From contig JASAND010006839.1 in assembly GCA_030248195.1 (NCBI GenBank), forward strand, positions 62,001 to 126,000: a DNA stretch of 64,000 nucleotides, given 5' to 3'. The notes under the pieces are model-generated. The model was given only the letters and a program-made list of their open reading frames with translations. It did not search any database and was not told the DNA's origin. Positions 1 through 11,800 of this stretch are shown here, one piece after another. The stretch comes from Trissonchulus latispiculum. Its lineage: Eukaryota; Nematoda; Enoplea; Enoplida; Ironidae. How positions within the stretch are numbered: position 1 is the stretch's first letter; each line of letters opens with the position of its first letter. The position numbers and the translations under genes are program-made.

Positions 1-172
1 GAAACAGCATTAGGACGCGGGATCCCGCCCAGAACCGGCTACACACGGTTGGTTCAGACAGACATAGATAGATCTCTAAACGGCTCAACTCTGCACAAAC
101 GCTACCCAGGTCCAACTCTACTTTACTCCAACAAAGTAATCGCAAAAAATTGAAGATAAATCAACTAAAGTC

Positions 173-1401
173 TAGCAAACTTAAACTGGACCAAAAGAGT
201 GAATTTTGTAGAGAGTTTATTATCCAAGCTAAGTATGACAATGTATATATTTTCTGAAAGCTCAGAAATCAGAGATTTCAAAAATTTTAAAAAAATTTCA
301 AATTTTCAAATTTCAAATTTCATAAATTTTGAAAACTGTAGGAAAAGAAAAAATAAGCGAAAAGTAGTCTAGTTTGGTATCAAATGAAAGGTCTTGTTCA
401 GGAGAATGCGAATATGTATCAATTATGCGGATTTGGGGCGGCACGTGGTTCCAGCGGGCCCATATCTCGAAAAATAAAAGTTGCTCCGATCGCTACAAAC
501 TTGGGCTCATTTGAAAGCTCTCATCCCGCTGAGTAAAAGTTATAATTGGGCCATCGCTCAAAAATGCTGTCTGTGAAAGTTATCCATCTTTAAACCCCAA
601 AAATGGGCTGTTTGGGCACTTTTGGAGGGTTTAATCCAGGCTAGCAAAAGCTGTGAGCTGAATCAAGTCAAACGGCTGTACTACGTTTTGCGTCTCATCA
701 TTATACACAACTACGTGAAAATTGCAGCTTTTGATCTGTACGCATGCGTAAGATAAGCTAATTTAAACGAACTTCAAAGGAACCGACACGGCGGCTTCTT
801 TGAAGTTTGTTTAAATTAGCTTATCTTACGCATGCATGAAGATCCAAAGCTGCAATTTTCACGTAGTTATGTATAATGATGAGACGCAAAATGTAGCACA
901 CTGGCTTGACTTGATTCAGCTCACCGCTTTTGCTAGCCTGGATTAAACCCTCCAAAACTGCCCAAACAGCCCATTTTTGGGGTTTAAAGAGGGATAACTT
1001 TCACAGACAGCATTTTTGAGCGATGACCCAATTATAACTTTTACTCAGCGGGATGAGAGCTTTCAAATGAGCCCAAGTTAGTAGCGATCGGAGCAACTTT
1101 TATTTTTCGGGATATGGGCCCGCTGGAACCACGTGCCGCCCCAAACCCGCTTAATTGATACATATTAGCGTTCTCCTGAACAAGACCTTTCATTTGATAC
1201 CTAACTCGACTACTTTTCGTTTATTTTTTTTCCTACAGTTTTCAAAATTTATAAAATTTGAAATTTGAAAATTTGAAAATTTTTTAAAATTTTTGAAATC
1301 TCTGATTTCTGAGCTTTCAGAAAATATATACATTGTCATACTTAGCTTGGATAATAAACTCTCTACAAAATTCACTCTTTTGGTCCAGTTTAAGTTTGCT
1401 A
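173..1401. repeat. 1.2-kb near-perfect palindrome (foldback element)
   Basis: The left arm (173-778) and right arm (798-1401) are reverse complements with few mismatches, separated by about 19 bases. Matching outer ends are seen at 173 (tagcaaacttaaactgg) and in reverse around 1385-1401. The inner ends converge on aatttaaac and gtttaaatt around 760-815. No protein domain is recognised in either strand. This looks like a foldback transposon or a recent inverted duplication. The arms were compared by eye, not aligned by program. Confidence 0.85.
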
Positions 1402-3431
1402 AACTATAGATTATAATTCCGGTACAGCCAGCTCACAAACCATAAATAAGCCACCAGAATTAAAATCAAGAATTAATTTAAAGCATCCCACATGATCTTT
1501 ACCACGAAATAAGTCCCTAAAAACAGGACGAAACATCTTTACTAACAAACACAGCACAAAAAATTTTATTCACGATTAATAAATAAATCATCAGACACAA
1601 TTACAATATATAGGACAGACAAAATACAAAAAAGTTTTAGACTGCGCCAAAAACAATTAAAACCAAACGCAAAAATATCTGCACTGAACACAACAGACAT
1701 TACTACTTTTTAACTGTTCACAGACATAGCAGCATAACACAAACATAAATATGTAACAAATATAAAGCTACACAAATATGCACAAAAATTAAATATATGA
1801 AATTAATAACGGTTAACTTTAGAAAGACCAATTTGATTCAAATAATGCGGCCAAGCCAAATTTAGGTTATTGCTCTTTAAAATCTTGCGAAAAAAGAACA
1901 TTACAGCATTACACAGAAAGCTATAATTGATGTTATAGGAAGTTTTGAATAGGATACGAAAGACAAAGGGTTCTTCCCAACGTAATAAGTCAGCAATATG
2001 CTTGAAACATTAGGATCTACGAAATTTAAATGGGGGTTCTCGGTGTATTACCGGCTCACTACGGTGACATTTCCCAAAAACAGGAGCTCCAAAAGCTCCC
2101 ATAAAACTGTTTTAACGGAAATTGCGCCTGATTTCTTTGATTTTAAAAGGTGTACTTTGTATATACCGTGTCGGATTTCTAAAAAATTGTGTTGATGTAA
2201 AGAGAACACAATTTCTAAAGCTCTATTTTGCTGCCAACACAATAACAGAAACACTACAACTGTACGACTTTCCTATAGCAGTAATGGTAAAAAGCCGGGG
2301 GGGGGCGAATAATTACTGTAGTAACTGTAATGGCTATTAACATTTTATAAACGATCATTTTAGAAAAACATCAGCGCAGAATGTTTACAGACTGAGAAGT
2401 CCCTCACCAAGATTTTGGCCTTAATATTTCGAGCACATTGCAGGTTTATTACATTTATTTAATATTTACATTTATTACCAGAGACTCTGCCTAGTATGAA
2501 CTATCGTTTACAGTAAAAACAGCCCAGTACACGGAACTAAATTTACATTTAATCGACAATAACACAATAAAAACCCAGCAGCAATAACACCATTGGTTAC
2601 ACACTAACATTCAAAATAAAAGAAAACTATCCGTAAGTCGTGATGAACTTCAAACACCAAAATATGAATATATATTGACGAAATATACAATCAATGAAAG
2701 AGTATAAAAAACTGGGTTTACTTTAGGGAGGGCGGGGGGGGCGCCCCTAATTTTTGGGTCCCCCCCCAACTCGGCCCCACCCCTACTTTTTTGGGCTTCC
2801 CCCTCTCACCCTAAGGTGCCTCGCCGGATTTTTTGGTCAAAATCGTCTATTTTGCTACTAAAACTTAACTTTTGAGCCCTTTTTAGCTTAATTATAACAG
2901 TGTGGAAAACAGGCTATTTATGCTGCATTTTAGCCCATTTTATTCCCCCAAATTTCTACCTCCCCCGACTTATTTTGCCTAAAATAAACACAGAAAAACA
3001 GTCATCAATATTTTATTAGGTTATTTCACAGGCATTATACTTCCAACAGAAAACGGAAACGTGAAAAGGTGGGCGCCTCTTTGCCCTGACTGAAAAAATT
3101 CACAAGAGAAAATTTCAAAAACTTTCAGTTTAGCCTCCACCTAGGGCATTTTTTACAGAGGGGAGGGCGGCCCCTCTCGGGATTTTTGCCCCCTCCCCCG
3201 GGATTTTTTGGAAGCACAAATTTTTGCCAAAACAGGCGAACTTTCAAAAACTTCCTAGCTTCGCCAGATATTTCTTCGTAAAAATGGTTATTTTTAGCTT
3301 AAACCCTGACATTTTGAGAACATTTTGCGTTCTTACGTGCAAATAAAGCCAAAAATCTTGCAAAAAATTTCCCCCCCCGTGAAATTTTCCAAAAATACCC
3401 TGCACCCCACTCCATAAAAAATACGTATATA
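1402..3431. other. Non-coding, AT-rich then G/C-homopolymer-rich stretch
   Basis: From 1402 to about 2720 I see AT-rich sequence without a coherent protein or RNA gene. From about 2720 to 3430 it carries runs of G and C (2725-2775, 3160-3210, 3370-3380) separated by aaaattttt-rich text, resembling the homopolymer-rich miniature elements found elsewhere in the window. I could not find clean target duplications here, so borders are unresolved. Confidence 0.5.
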
Positions 3432-3791
3432 CAGTGGCGCACATAGAAAATTTTTTCGGGGGGAGCGGACCTCAAAAAATTGGGGGGTCTGGGGGGCGAG
3501 GCCCACCAGAAGTTGAAAAAGTTTGAAAACAAGAATGAAAATGGAAAAATAAGCGTAAATTAAGGAAAAGTCTAATAAATTTCGCGCCGAAGGCGCGAAA
3601 ATTTTTGCAAATGTTAAAAAGGTCGCTATAAAAGGGTAAATTAAGCAAAAATGAAGTAAATTTCGCGCCGACGGCGCGAAAATTTTTGAAATTTTATGTC
3701 CGCGCTACGCGCGGACAATAAAATTTTTCCTTTCCGTTGGGTTGGGGGGGGGGGCGCCCGCCCCCCCGCCCCCCCCCTAAGTGCGCCCCTG
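3432..3791. mobile_element. hAT-type miniature element, TSD CGTATATA
   Basis: The element starts CAGTGGCGCAC (3432) and ends GTGCGCCCCTG (3791), which are imperfect terminal inverted repeats of hAT form. It is flanked by an exact 8-bp direct repeat, CGTATATA (3424-3431 and 3792-3799), the duplication length typical of hAT transposition. The interior holds long G and C runs and two short cgcgccgaaggcgcg-like dyads. It is non-autonomous, with no transposase visible. Confidence 0.85.
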
Positions 3792-4000
3792 CGTATATAG
3801 TTAAAATATGCCCAGAACAGGGACCAACGCCAAATCAGATAAAATGCAACAGACAAGCGCTACCATACGGATGTGAACAGTTCCGAAAAATCTCACAGTA
3901 CATGCCTACAATCACTGTGTACAAAAGCAAGCATCACTAGGTAAAACTCACTCAATTAATTAGCTAAAAACCATTAATTAATTAGTTTAAAAAACCTCCA

Positions 4001-4566
4001 TTAATTAGACAGTTTAACCACAAACGGCCGATTGGGATCCGCCAGGTAGCCATTGAAAAAGTCACACTCCTGCTGCTTATCCTGCACAAAGTCTTTGTGC
4101 TTCTCCGTCACATGCAGCTTGGCATAGTCCCAGGTGGTGAACCGTTTATAGCAGATGGTACACTTCTGGAGACCATCTTTCGTGGGCAGAATACTATCGT
4201 CCAGAAATCTATCCACAGCATCGCCAGGGTCTCGTTTGCCCAACAGTTCAACGTGTTCGTCGGCCAGGCGAGTTTCCGGCGGGAAGAGGTTCTGTAGGGA
4301 TTCCTCAAAGGTCCGGATGTACTCCTTGAGGTGTTTGGGGGTGGCGGAACGCTGACACGGGCCGCGGACATGCATGACGCCGATACGACGCGGCTGGGTG
4401 CCTTCGGTGTCATAGTAGGCACAGCCGTAGTAGTCTACGGAATGGACAATCCGCAGGTAGAGTAGGAGACGGTCCAGGATTTTGGTCAGATTGCCATCAC
4501 GCTCCGGTTGTTTCTGACTGCCGCTGCCTCCGCTACCGCTAGCGGCTCCACGGTTGCTGGGACGAT
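4001..4566 (-). CDS. SRRT: ARS2 exon 9, C-terminal domain with zinc finger
   Basis: The acceptor is tttctgcag (4575-4567), and the first two bases complete Asp. The exon encodes KILDRLLLYLRIVHSVDYYG, then RRIGVMHVRGP, then the C2H2 finger (CTIC, 12 residues, H, 4 residues, H) followed by ECDFFNGYLADPNRPF and a TAA stop at 4001-4003. The leucine-rich helix, the VMHVRGP strand and the finger are diagnostic of the ARS2 C-terminal domain. The product ends about 10 residues after the finger helix, whereas animal ARS2 normally continues with a Gly/Pro-rich leg and an acidic-aromatic terminus. Confidence 0.93.
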
Positions 4567-5810
4567 CTGCAGAAAAACAGTAGAAAACAGAGAAAAGAAA
4601 TGGAAAATTGGCGAAAAAAAAACAAAAACAATAGCTTCTTTGTCTTCGTCTCTCTGAAACGGAGAATTGGAAAAATGATGGCTAACGGGGAGGGGGGGGA
4701 GCTGACAGCGGTCAAATTCTTTCTGCTTCCCTTCTTGCAGGGTATTTTTTAGAGATTTTTTTCGGGGGAGGGGCCTTCCCGGGCCCGGGGGGGGGAAGAG
4801 TTTTTTGCAAAAATGAGCTAAAAATTGGTATTTTTGGCGTATTTTACACATAGAAAGGCAAAAAGTTCTCAAAAATGCCATGATTTAAGCTAAAAATAGC
4901 CATGTTTACGAAAAAATCTCCGGCGAAGCCGGAAAATTTTTGAAAATTAGCCTATTTTTGGCAAAAATTTGGGCCCCCAAAAAATACCGGGGGGGGGAAG
5001 CAAAAATCCCGGGAGGGGGCGATTTCGGGAGGGGAAGGCATTTTCGGGAGGGGGGAAGGTCAATTTCGGCCCCCCCCCGGTAAAAAATACCCTGTTCTTG
5101 TCGAGTGAACAACACTTTTCAAAATGGAAAACCATAATCTTCTGAGTGAGAAGTTTCTATTTCCATTCTTCGAATTGAAAACAACAATTTCCAAAACTGC
5201 TCAAAACAAAACAGTTTTGGGATAACAGTTTCAGAGCAGAAGAGGGGGGTGAAGTCACCATCCTTCGCTAGCACCTTATGGTTTTAATCAAATTAATTTA
5301 ATTCAGCTTAATTTAAATTACATATATATATAAATTTTAATCTAACACACTTAACACACCTCCCACCCTCAAGGCATGTCCCCCGCCCATTTTGCGAGCA
5401 AGTTGAATGTAGACTCATATGACTGGAATTTATCACTCAAGTTTTGACAGAGAAACAATAGTAAATATAAAATCATCTTTAGGCGGCGTTAACCAAAAAA
5501 GAACAATGCCCCGTTGTATATCTCAAAACACTTCACATTTCACGAAAAAAGAAGATAAAATACAACAAACTAGACAGGAGTCCCTAAACTTTGGAAAATG
5601 CAAAAAATCCCCCGCATTTTCATAACATCCCCCAAATAATTACATCAAAAAATGAGGTAAACGTAGCAGACGGATCCACGAAGGATACAAGGCATTAATC
5701 ATAAATAATGAAAAATGGGCTCTCTCTTGTTTCGGACTAAGGCTTTGTCGTAGTGACTGCCGGCTGGCATTTTTCATTATTTTTAAGTAGTCCCACTTCA
5801 GACAAGACTC

Positions 5811-5853
<43 letters not shown>

Positions 5854-8800
5854 AGAGAGAGGAAAAAAGGAGGTAAGATCTCTACCTGTACCTGAGGAAC
5901 TCCCAGCACCACCAGGATTCCCGGATTCCTCATCCGAAGAGTCAATCTCCGTTTTGAGGGCCTGTCCCGTGGCCACCAGTTCGCTCATGTGATACTGTAG
6001 ACAGTCTTCCAGATTCAGCAGCAGCGGATTGATGTAGCGCGGATCCACCGTCTACAAACACCAAAAAAAACAGAAGGATCCCAATCGCAATCGGAAAAAG
6101 GAAAAAACAGTGAAAATAAAACAAAAACTACGCAGCTGGACGTATTCTGTGTCTAGCTCGTTCAAGGATAAATTTTTGGCTCCAATTTATGCAGGGAGGG
6201 GGTGGGACAGCATAGCTTTTACTTCGACCAAATATGCCTAGCCATGGGTTTATTATATTGGGATCCAAAAACCCTTCTTTCCCCCTACCCCGCTCCCCAA
6301 AGGAACAGTTGATAACAAATTTTGACCAGAAAAAAACTAGCTCAGACGGCCAAGCTTTCAAAAACTCTTAATGTCGACTGTTTCACTAAATTCGTTTATA
6401 ATTCCGACAACCGACTATTTTAGTACATGCTTCCGGTTAAATAGCGCAACAGTTTTCCGAAAAATCCCCCAAATTCCCTCCTCCACAACACCTCCCATAC
6501 AGAAGCCCCTCTCCAAGACACATCACTTGACAAGACATGCAAAACACAAAAATTCCAGAGTCCTGTCAAAGACCTAAGCTTAATAAAACAAGTATGAAAA
6601 ATGCTCCTTGCAGTCGCATGAAAAAGTTAATATGAGCTATGATGGTCAACATTTAAATGTGTAAAGGACAAGATTTAAAATGTTTAATATGAGCCAACAT
6701 CTAAATAAGTAGAGGACAAGATGTAAACGGCTAATATGAGCCGCTACGTTTCTCTTGGGCTCATATTGACGCTCATTTAGCTTTTGCTTACTTTTAATCC
6801 AACACTGAAATGGCTTGCATGAGGAAGGTAGATAGAATTCACTTCCCGCCCGCTAGCTGGTGAGCTGTCGCGAGGCCTCTCCATTGGCTTGCATGAATAA
6901 CGACGCATAAACATTAATTTTGCAAAGCTGTACGTAAATGTTTTCTTCTCCACCGCTACATCCAAGTACACATTTAAGGCCGCCACATAAAGTCAACAAA
7001 ACGAAACCGAAGTCCAATCTAATGAAGAAACGAAAATGTGGAACTTACACATGTTGTGAAATCTTGAGAAATCACATTTGAAGTTATCATCGCAATCATC
7101 ACATTAATTCAATATTCCCAAACCAATCAAATCGTTTATAAACACTGATGCTTATATGCCAACCGTAAACTGAATATGTTTGCCATTTTAGTCGCGTCAA
7201 TATGAGCCCAAGAGAAACGTAGCGGCTCATATTAGCCGTTTACATTTTGTCCTCTACTTATTTAGATGTTGGCTCATATTAAACATTTTAAATCTTGTCC
7301 TTGACACATTTAAATGTTGACCATCATAGCTCATATTAACTTTTTCATGCGACTGCAAGGAGCATTTTTCATACTTGTCCTCCGTCTAATTTTTGGGAAC
7401 GCTGCCATAACTGTGGCAGTAGCAATCACAAATTCCACCAGTGAATTCCCCATACCCAATAAGCTTTGCATGCAAAATTTCAGCCTTTCAGCTATCTCCA
7501 GTAGCTTGAAGCAGGAACTGGTTCAATTTTGAACCAGTTGAACCAAATCTGGCCAGCCATGGGTCAGATCAGCAAAGTAACACCACTAGTGAATTCCCCA
7601 TGCCCAATAACCTTTGTATGCAAGATTTCAGCCTTCTAGCTATCTCCAGTTGCTTGAACCAGGACCTGGTTCAACTTTGAACAAGTTGAACCAGATCTGG
7701 CCAGCCATGGGTCGGATCACCAAAGTAACACCACCAGTGAATTCCCCATGCCCAATAACCTTTGTATGCAAAATTTCAGCCTTCTAGCTCAGCCTTCTAG
7801 CTATCTCCAGTTGCTTGAACCAGGACCTGGTTCAACTTTAAACAAGTTGAACCAGATCTGGCCAGCCATGGGTCAGATCAGCAAAGTAACACCACTAGTG
7901 AATTCCCCATGCCCAATAACCTTTGTATGCAAGATTTCAGCCTTCTAGCTATCTCCAGTTGCTTGAACCAGGACCTGGTTCAACTTTGAACAAGTTGAAC
8001 CAAATCTGGCCAGCCATGGGTCAGATCAGCAAAGTAACACCACTATTGAATTCCCCATGCCCAATAACCTTTGTATGCAAGATTTCAGCCTTCTAGCTAT
8101 CTCCAGTTGCTTGAACCAGGACCTGGTTCAACTTTGAACAAGTTGAACCAGATTGTGGCCAGCCATGGGTCGGATCACCAAAGGAACACCACCAGTGAAT
8201 TCCCCATGCCCAATAACCTCTGTATGCAAAATTTCAGCCTTCCAACTATCTCCAGTTTGAACCAGTTGAACCAGATTGTGGCCAGACATGGGTCGGATCA
8301 CCAAAGGAACACCACCAGTGAATCCCCCATGCCCATTAACCTTTGTATGCAAAATTTCAGCCTTCCAGCTATCTCCAGTAGCTTGAACCAGGAACTGGTT
8401 CAATTTTGAACCAGTTGAACCAGATCTGGCCAGCCATGGGTCGGATCACCAAAGTAACACCACCAGTGAATTCCCCATGCCCAATAACCTTTGTATGCAC
8501 AATTTCAGCCTTCTAGCTATCTCCAGTAGCTTGGACCAGGAACTGGTTCAACTTTGAACCAGTTGAACCAGATGAACCAGGCGAGATACGGCGTCGGCAC
8601 TATGCTCATCGTGTTCAGCGACCCCGATTTACAATATATGGGTACCACCCCAAGGCCGAAAAACGCTGTTTTTGGCCGTTTTTGGACTATTTTAAAATTT
8701 TCGGACTTAGAAATTTTTCAGCCTGAAGGTGTCCAAAAACGCTATTTTTTCCATTTTTGACCATCTATAAAAATCGAACCAAATCGAAATTCGGAAAAAA

Positions 8801-11800
8801 AAACATAAACTTGCTAAGTACCATTGCCTAGATATTCAAAAAATAGTATAGAAAAATTTTTCCTATGGGCCGTTCGAAAAATCGAGTTAACACAAAATTG
8901 ACAAAAATCATGCTGAATACAGAGAAAAAACCCCACTTTCAAACCCGTAAGAGAAAGTCGATTTTTTCAAAGTTCATTTTTTCCGGGCAAGTTTGGTATC
9001 ATTCGAAAGCTCTCGGCCTGGAGATTTCAAAAATGTAAATATTAGCTCTTAATTCCTTCCCGTTAATTAGTTATGCCTAATTAGCACTTTTCAAAATGCG
9101 CAAAGTGCCTTTATAGCTCATATTATGGGGGGCTCTCCGAGCACCCCCATGATACGAAATTGGATCCAAAAAAACTCGAAAAAAGTGCGTTCACCAAAGA
9201 AGTTCATCCTTTCCTCAATTATAAGAGATTATTTCTCACAGCCAGGAAAACCACAGATCCAATACTTCACACATCCAACAACCTATGTACATTACATACC
9301 TTAGACTTTGTGGAGCCAGAGGTACCACCACCCGAGGCGCCCCCTGACCCCGAGGGGCGCTCATAGTGCTCTCCCTCCTCCACCCCTTGGCTCTCATCCG
9401 GACCCTGCCAGAGCCGATGCTTCCGGTCCAAAAACTGGATCAGCGATTTGGACAGTTGGATATCTCGGAGGACGACGGATTTATCGCCCGCAATCCCGTC
9501 GACGGGGCGGATGCGGCGAAGCGGTGGATCACTGAACTCGCTGACCTGCAGAGTGGTGCCGCGCAGATTGACACTCCGCAGTTTCCAGGCAATCTTGTTG
9601 ACATCCGCATTGTGCCAGTAGGAAGCCACGGCGGACCGGCAGTAGCCCAGCTCAGACTGCGGCTCCGTCAGATAGAGCCGGAGGAAACCGGCATGCGCCC
9701 GCTGACAGAGCGACTCCAGCTCCTCACGACAGATGGTCGGAGGGAAGTGCTGAATGTGAACGGCCGCGTAGCGATGATAGTAGCAGGTGGGCGTCCCCGG
9801 AGGAGGACCACCCACAGAGTGCAGCGGTCTGGGTGGGGGACCCCCAGGACCCCCTCCAGGCGGTCGAAACATGTGGGGTGGGGGCGGGGGCATCCCTGGT
9901 GGCGGGGGGAACGCGCCTGGGGGTGGAGGAAAGGCCCCTGGTGGCGGGGGGTATGGGCGGAAAACCGGGGGGCGGAGGCCCAGGCGGTGAAATTGGGGGT
10001 CCCCCTCCCGGAGCACCCCCGCCCCCCATTTTTTCCTTCAGGTAGAGGCTATAGTCGCGAGCATGCTGCATAATTTCCAACTGGACCGGATCAACGCCCG
10101 ACGACGTTTTGGCCGTCGGGGTGGGTTCCGTGCCGCCCGCACGCGAGGGGTCCTTTTCGGTTTCCTCCTGTCTTCGTTTGGCCATCATCTGTTCATAGTC
10201 AGCCTCTCGCTGTTCCTCGGCAATATAGTCCGCGTCCAGCAGGCCGGAGAGGTCTTTGATCTTGCCGCCCTCCATCAGTACCACGGCGGCGTCCATGGTG
10301 CGACGAATTTGCCTGAAAATGAAAAACCAAACACTCCCAGCAACCTCTACCTCCAGGAACCGGTGGAAAGGAAAAATGATATCTATGTAATCTACGTAAT
10401 GAACAAAATGAAGAAGGCTGAATTATAATAACCGCGAGCTGACAGGTGGATCCCCGGAACGATACAAGTCCATGCATCAGCGACTGTAGGACAGACGTTT
10501 TTCATTATTTCTTTACACTAAATAAGAAATTGTTACCTTTAGAAACTGCTTAACAAAATACATATCTGGAGCTACCTCCCCAACACCACATACGATAACA
10601 CAGGACACCTTCATAGCATCTTTCCCCGAAGTTACCCTCCTTCTAGCATCTTTGTTCTCCACCCTATCCTACCCTTTTTCTGGGTATCCAAACTTCTGTT
10701 AAGACCAGAAAAAATTTTAAAAAATTTTCGGCTTCGCTTCATAAAATGAATTTTCCGGAAGACGGGCGATACAAAAACTTTTTACTAATAATTCCCCCCA
10801 ACGCTCTACCCCTCAAACAATCGCGAAAGTTTCCCTACATATTATGGCCACATAAAATTTACAGTAAAGGTCGACAAACTCTTAGGGCCGTTTCAAGAAA
10901 GGGTAGGGTAGAGTAGAGGGGAGTTAAAATTAACTGTTTTAACTAGGTTCCACTCCACTCAAGCTTGAATTTCCCTCTTTTAACTCTTTCCTGAAAAAAG
11001 AATAGAGTTAATTTTAACTCCAATCTACCCTTTCTTGAAAAGATATTGAAAAAGAGGTCTCCGGGAAAAATGGCAGCACTTCAAGTTTTCCAGAGTAAGA
11101 AGTTTGGAAAAAACCTACCTACAGGTGATTTTTGCCAAAGGTAGTGGTTTTCTGCCACAAACTTAGCAAGCAGTGTCATAGTTCCACGTACTGCATACTA
11201 TCTAATCTACCTTGACTCCGTATAGTCCAGAAAGACCTCCATCCAGCCCTGAACCAGCAGCTGCATGAAAACGTCCAGTCGCTGCCGGATCTCAATGGCG
11301 CGTCGCATCTCCCGTTCAGAGCGATACTTGGGATGGTAGCGCTCCCGGAACCATTCCTCCTCCCGATGGGCCTCCCAGAAGGAACTGAGCGCCTCACGGC
11401 GAAAACGAACCTATAGAAACCAGAAAACAGGAAAAAATCAGAAAATGAAAATAGAAACAGAAATTAGAAAAAAGGGGTATACAATTTTGTGGAAAAGACA
11501 ACAAAACAGCAGCCTAGCTAGATTGGTGACGAAAACCTCGAAGGGAAGACGGAACAAAATAAATAAGGCACAACAGAGGGGGTATAGGGGGGTGCAGGAC
11601 TTATTCTAGCGGGGGGGGGGGCTGCATAAACACCCTTCTCCCCTCCAAAAAAGTGGGTGCCCCTTTTGGTACCAACTTTTGCCCTGAAAAAATCGCTCAG
11701 AAGGCCAAATTTTCTAAAATTTCCGTCTTTGCCGGAGATTTTTAGTCGATTTTTGCCTATTTAAGCGCTATTTTTGCACTAAAAACGAACTTTTCTGACG

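Larger units (their letters stand above)
6588..9151 (-). mobile_element. Helitron-like element A filling ARS2 intron 7
   Basis: Read on the minus strand, the element starts TC at 9152-9151 followed by a hairpin (9150-9125, stem ATGGGGG/CCCCCAT type). It then has an AT-rich module (9124-8579), about eight 120-159-bp minisatellite units (8578-7428) and a 3' stem-loop ending ACTTG at 6588. The 3' stem arms (6588-6780 and 7195-7379) are inverted repeats of about 185 bp. The 5' flank ends in A and the 3' flank begins with T, as for element B. Shared ends and order with B (38489-45493) define the family. No Rep/helicase ORF is present, so it is non-autonomous. Confidence 0.75.

Noticed and set aside
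9366..10073. Long plus-strand ORF (235 codons) over ARS2 exon 7
   Set aside because: It is antisense to well-supported coding sequence; its length comes from the GC-rich exon and it has no recognisable domain.
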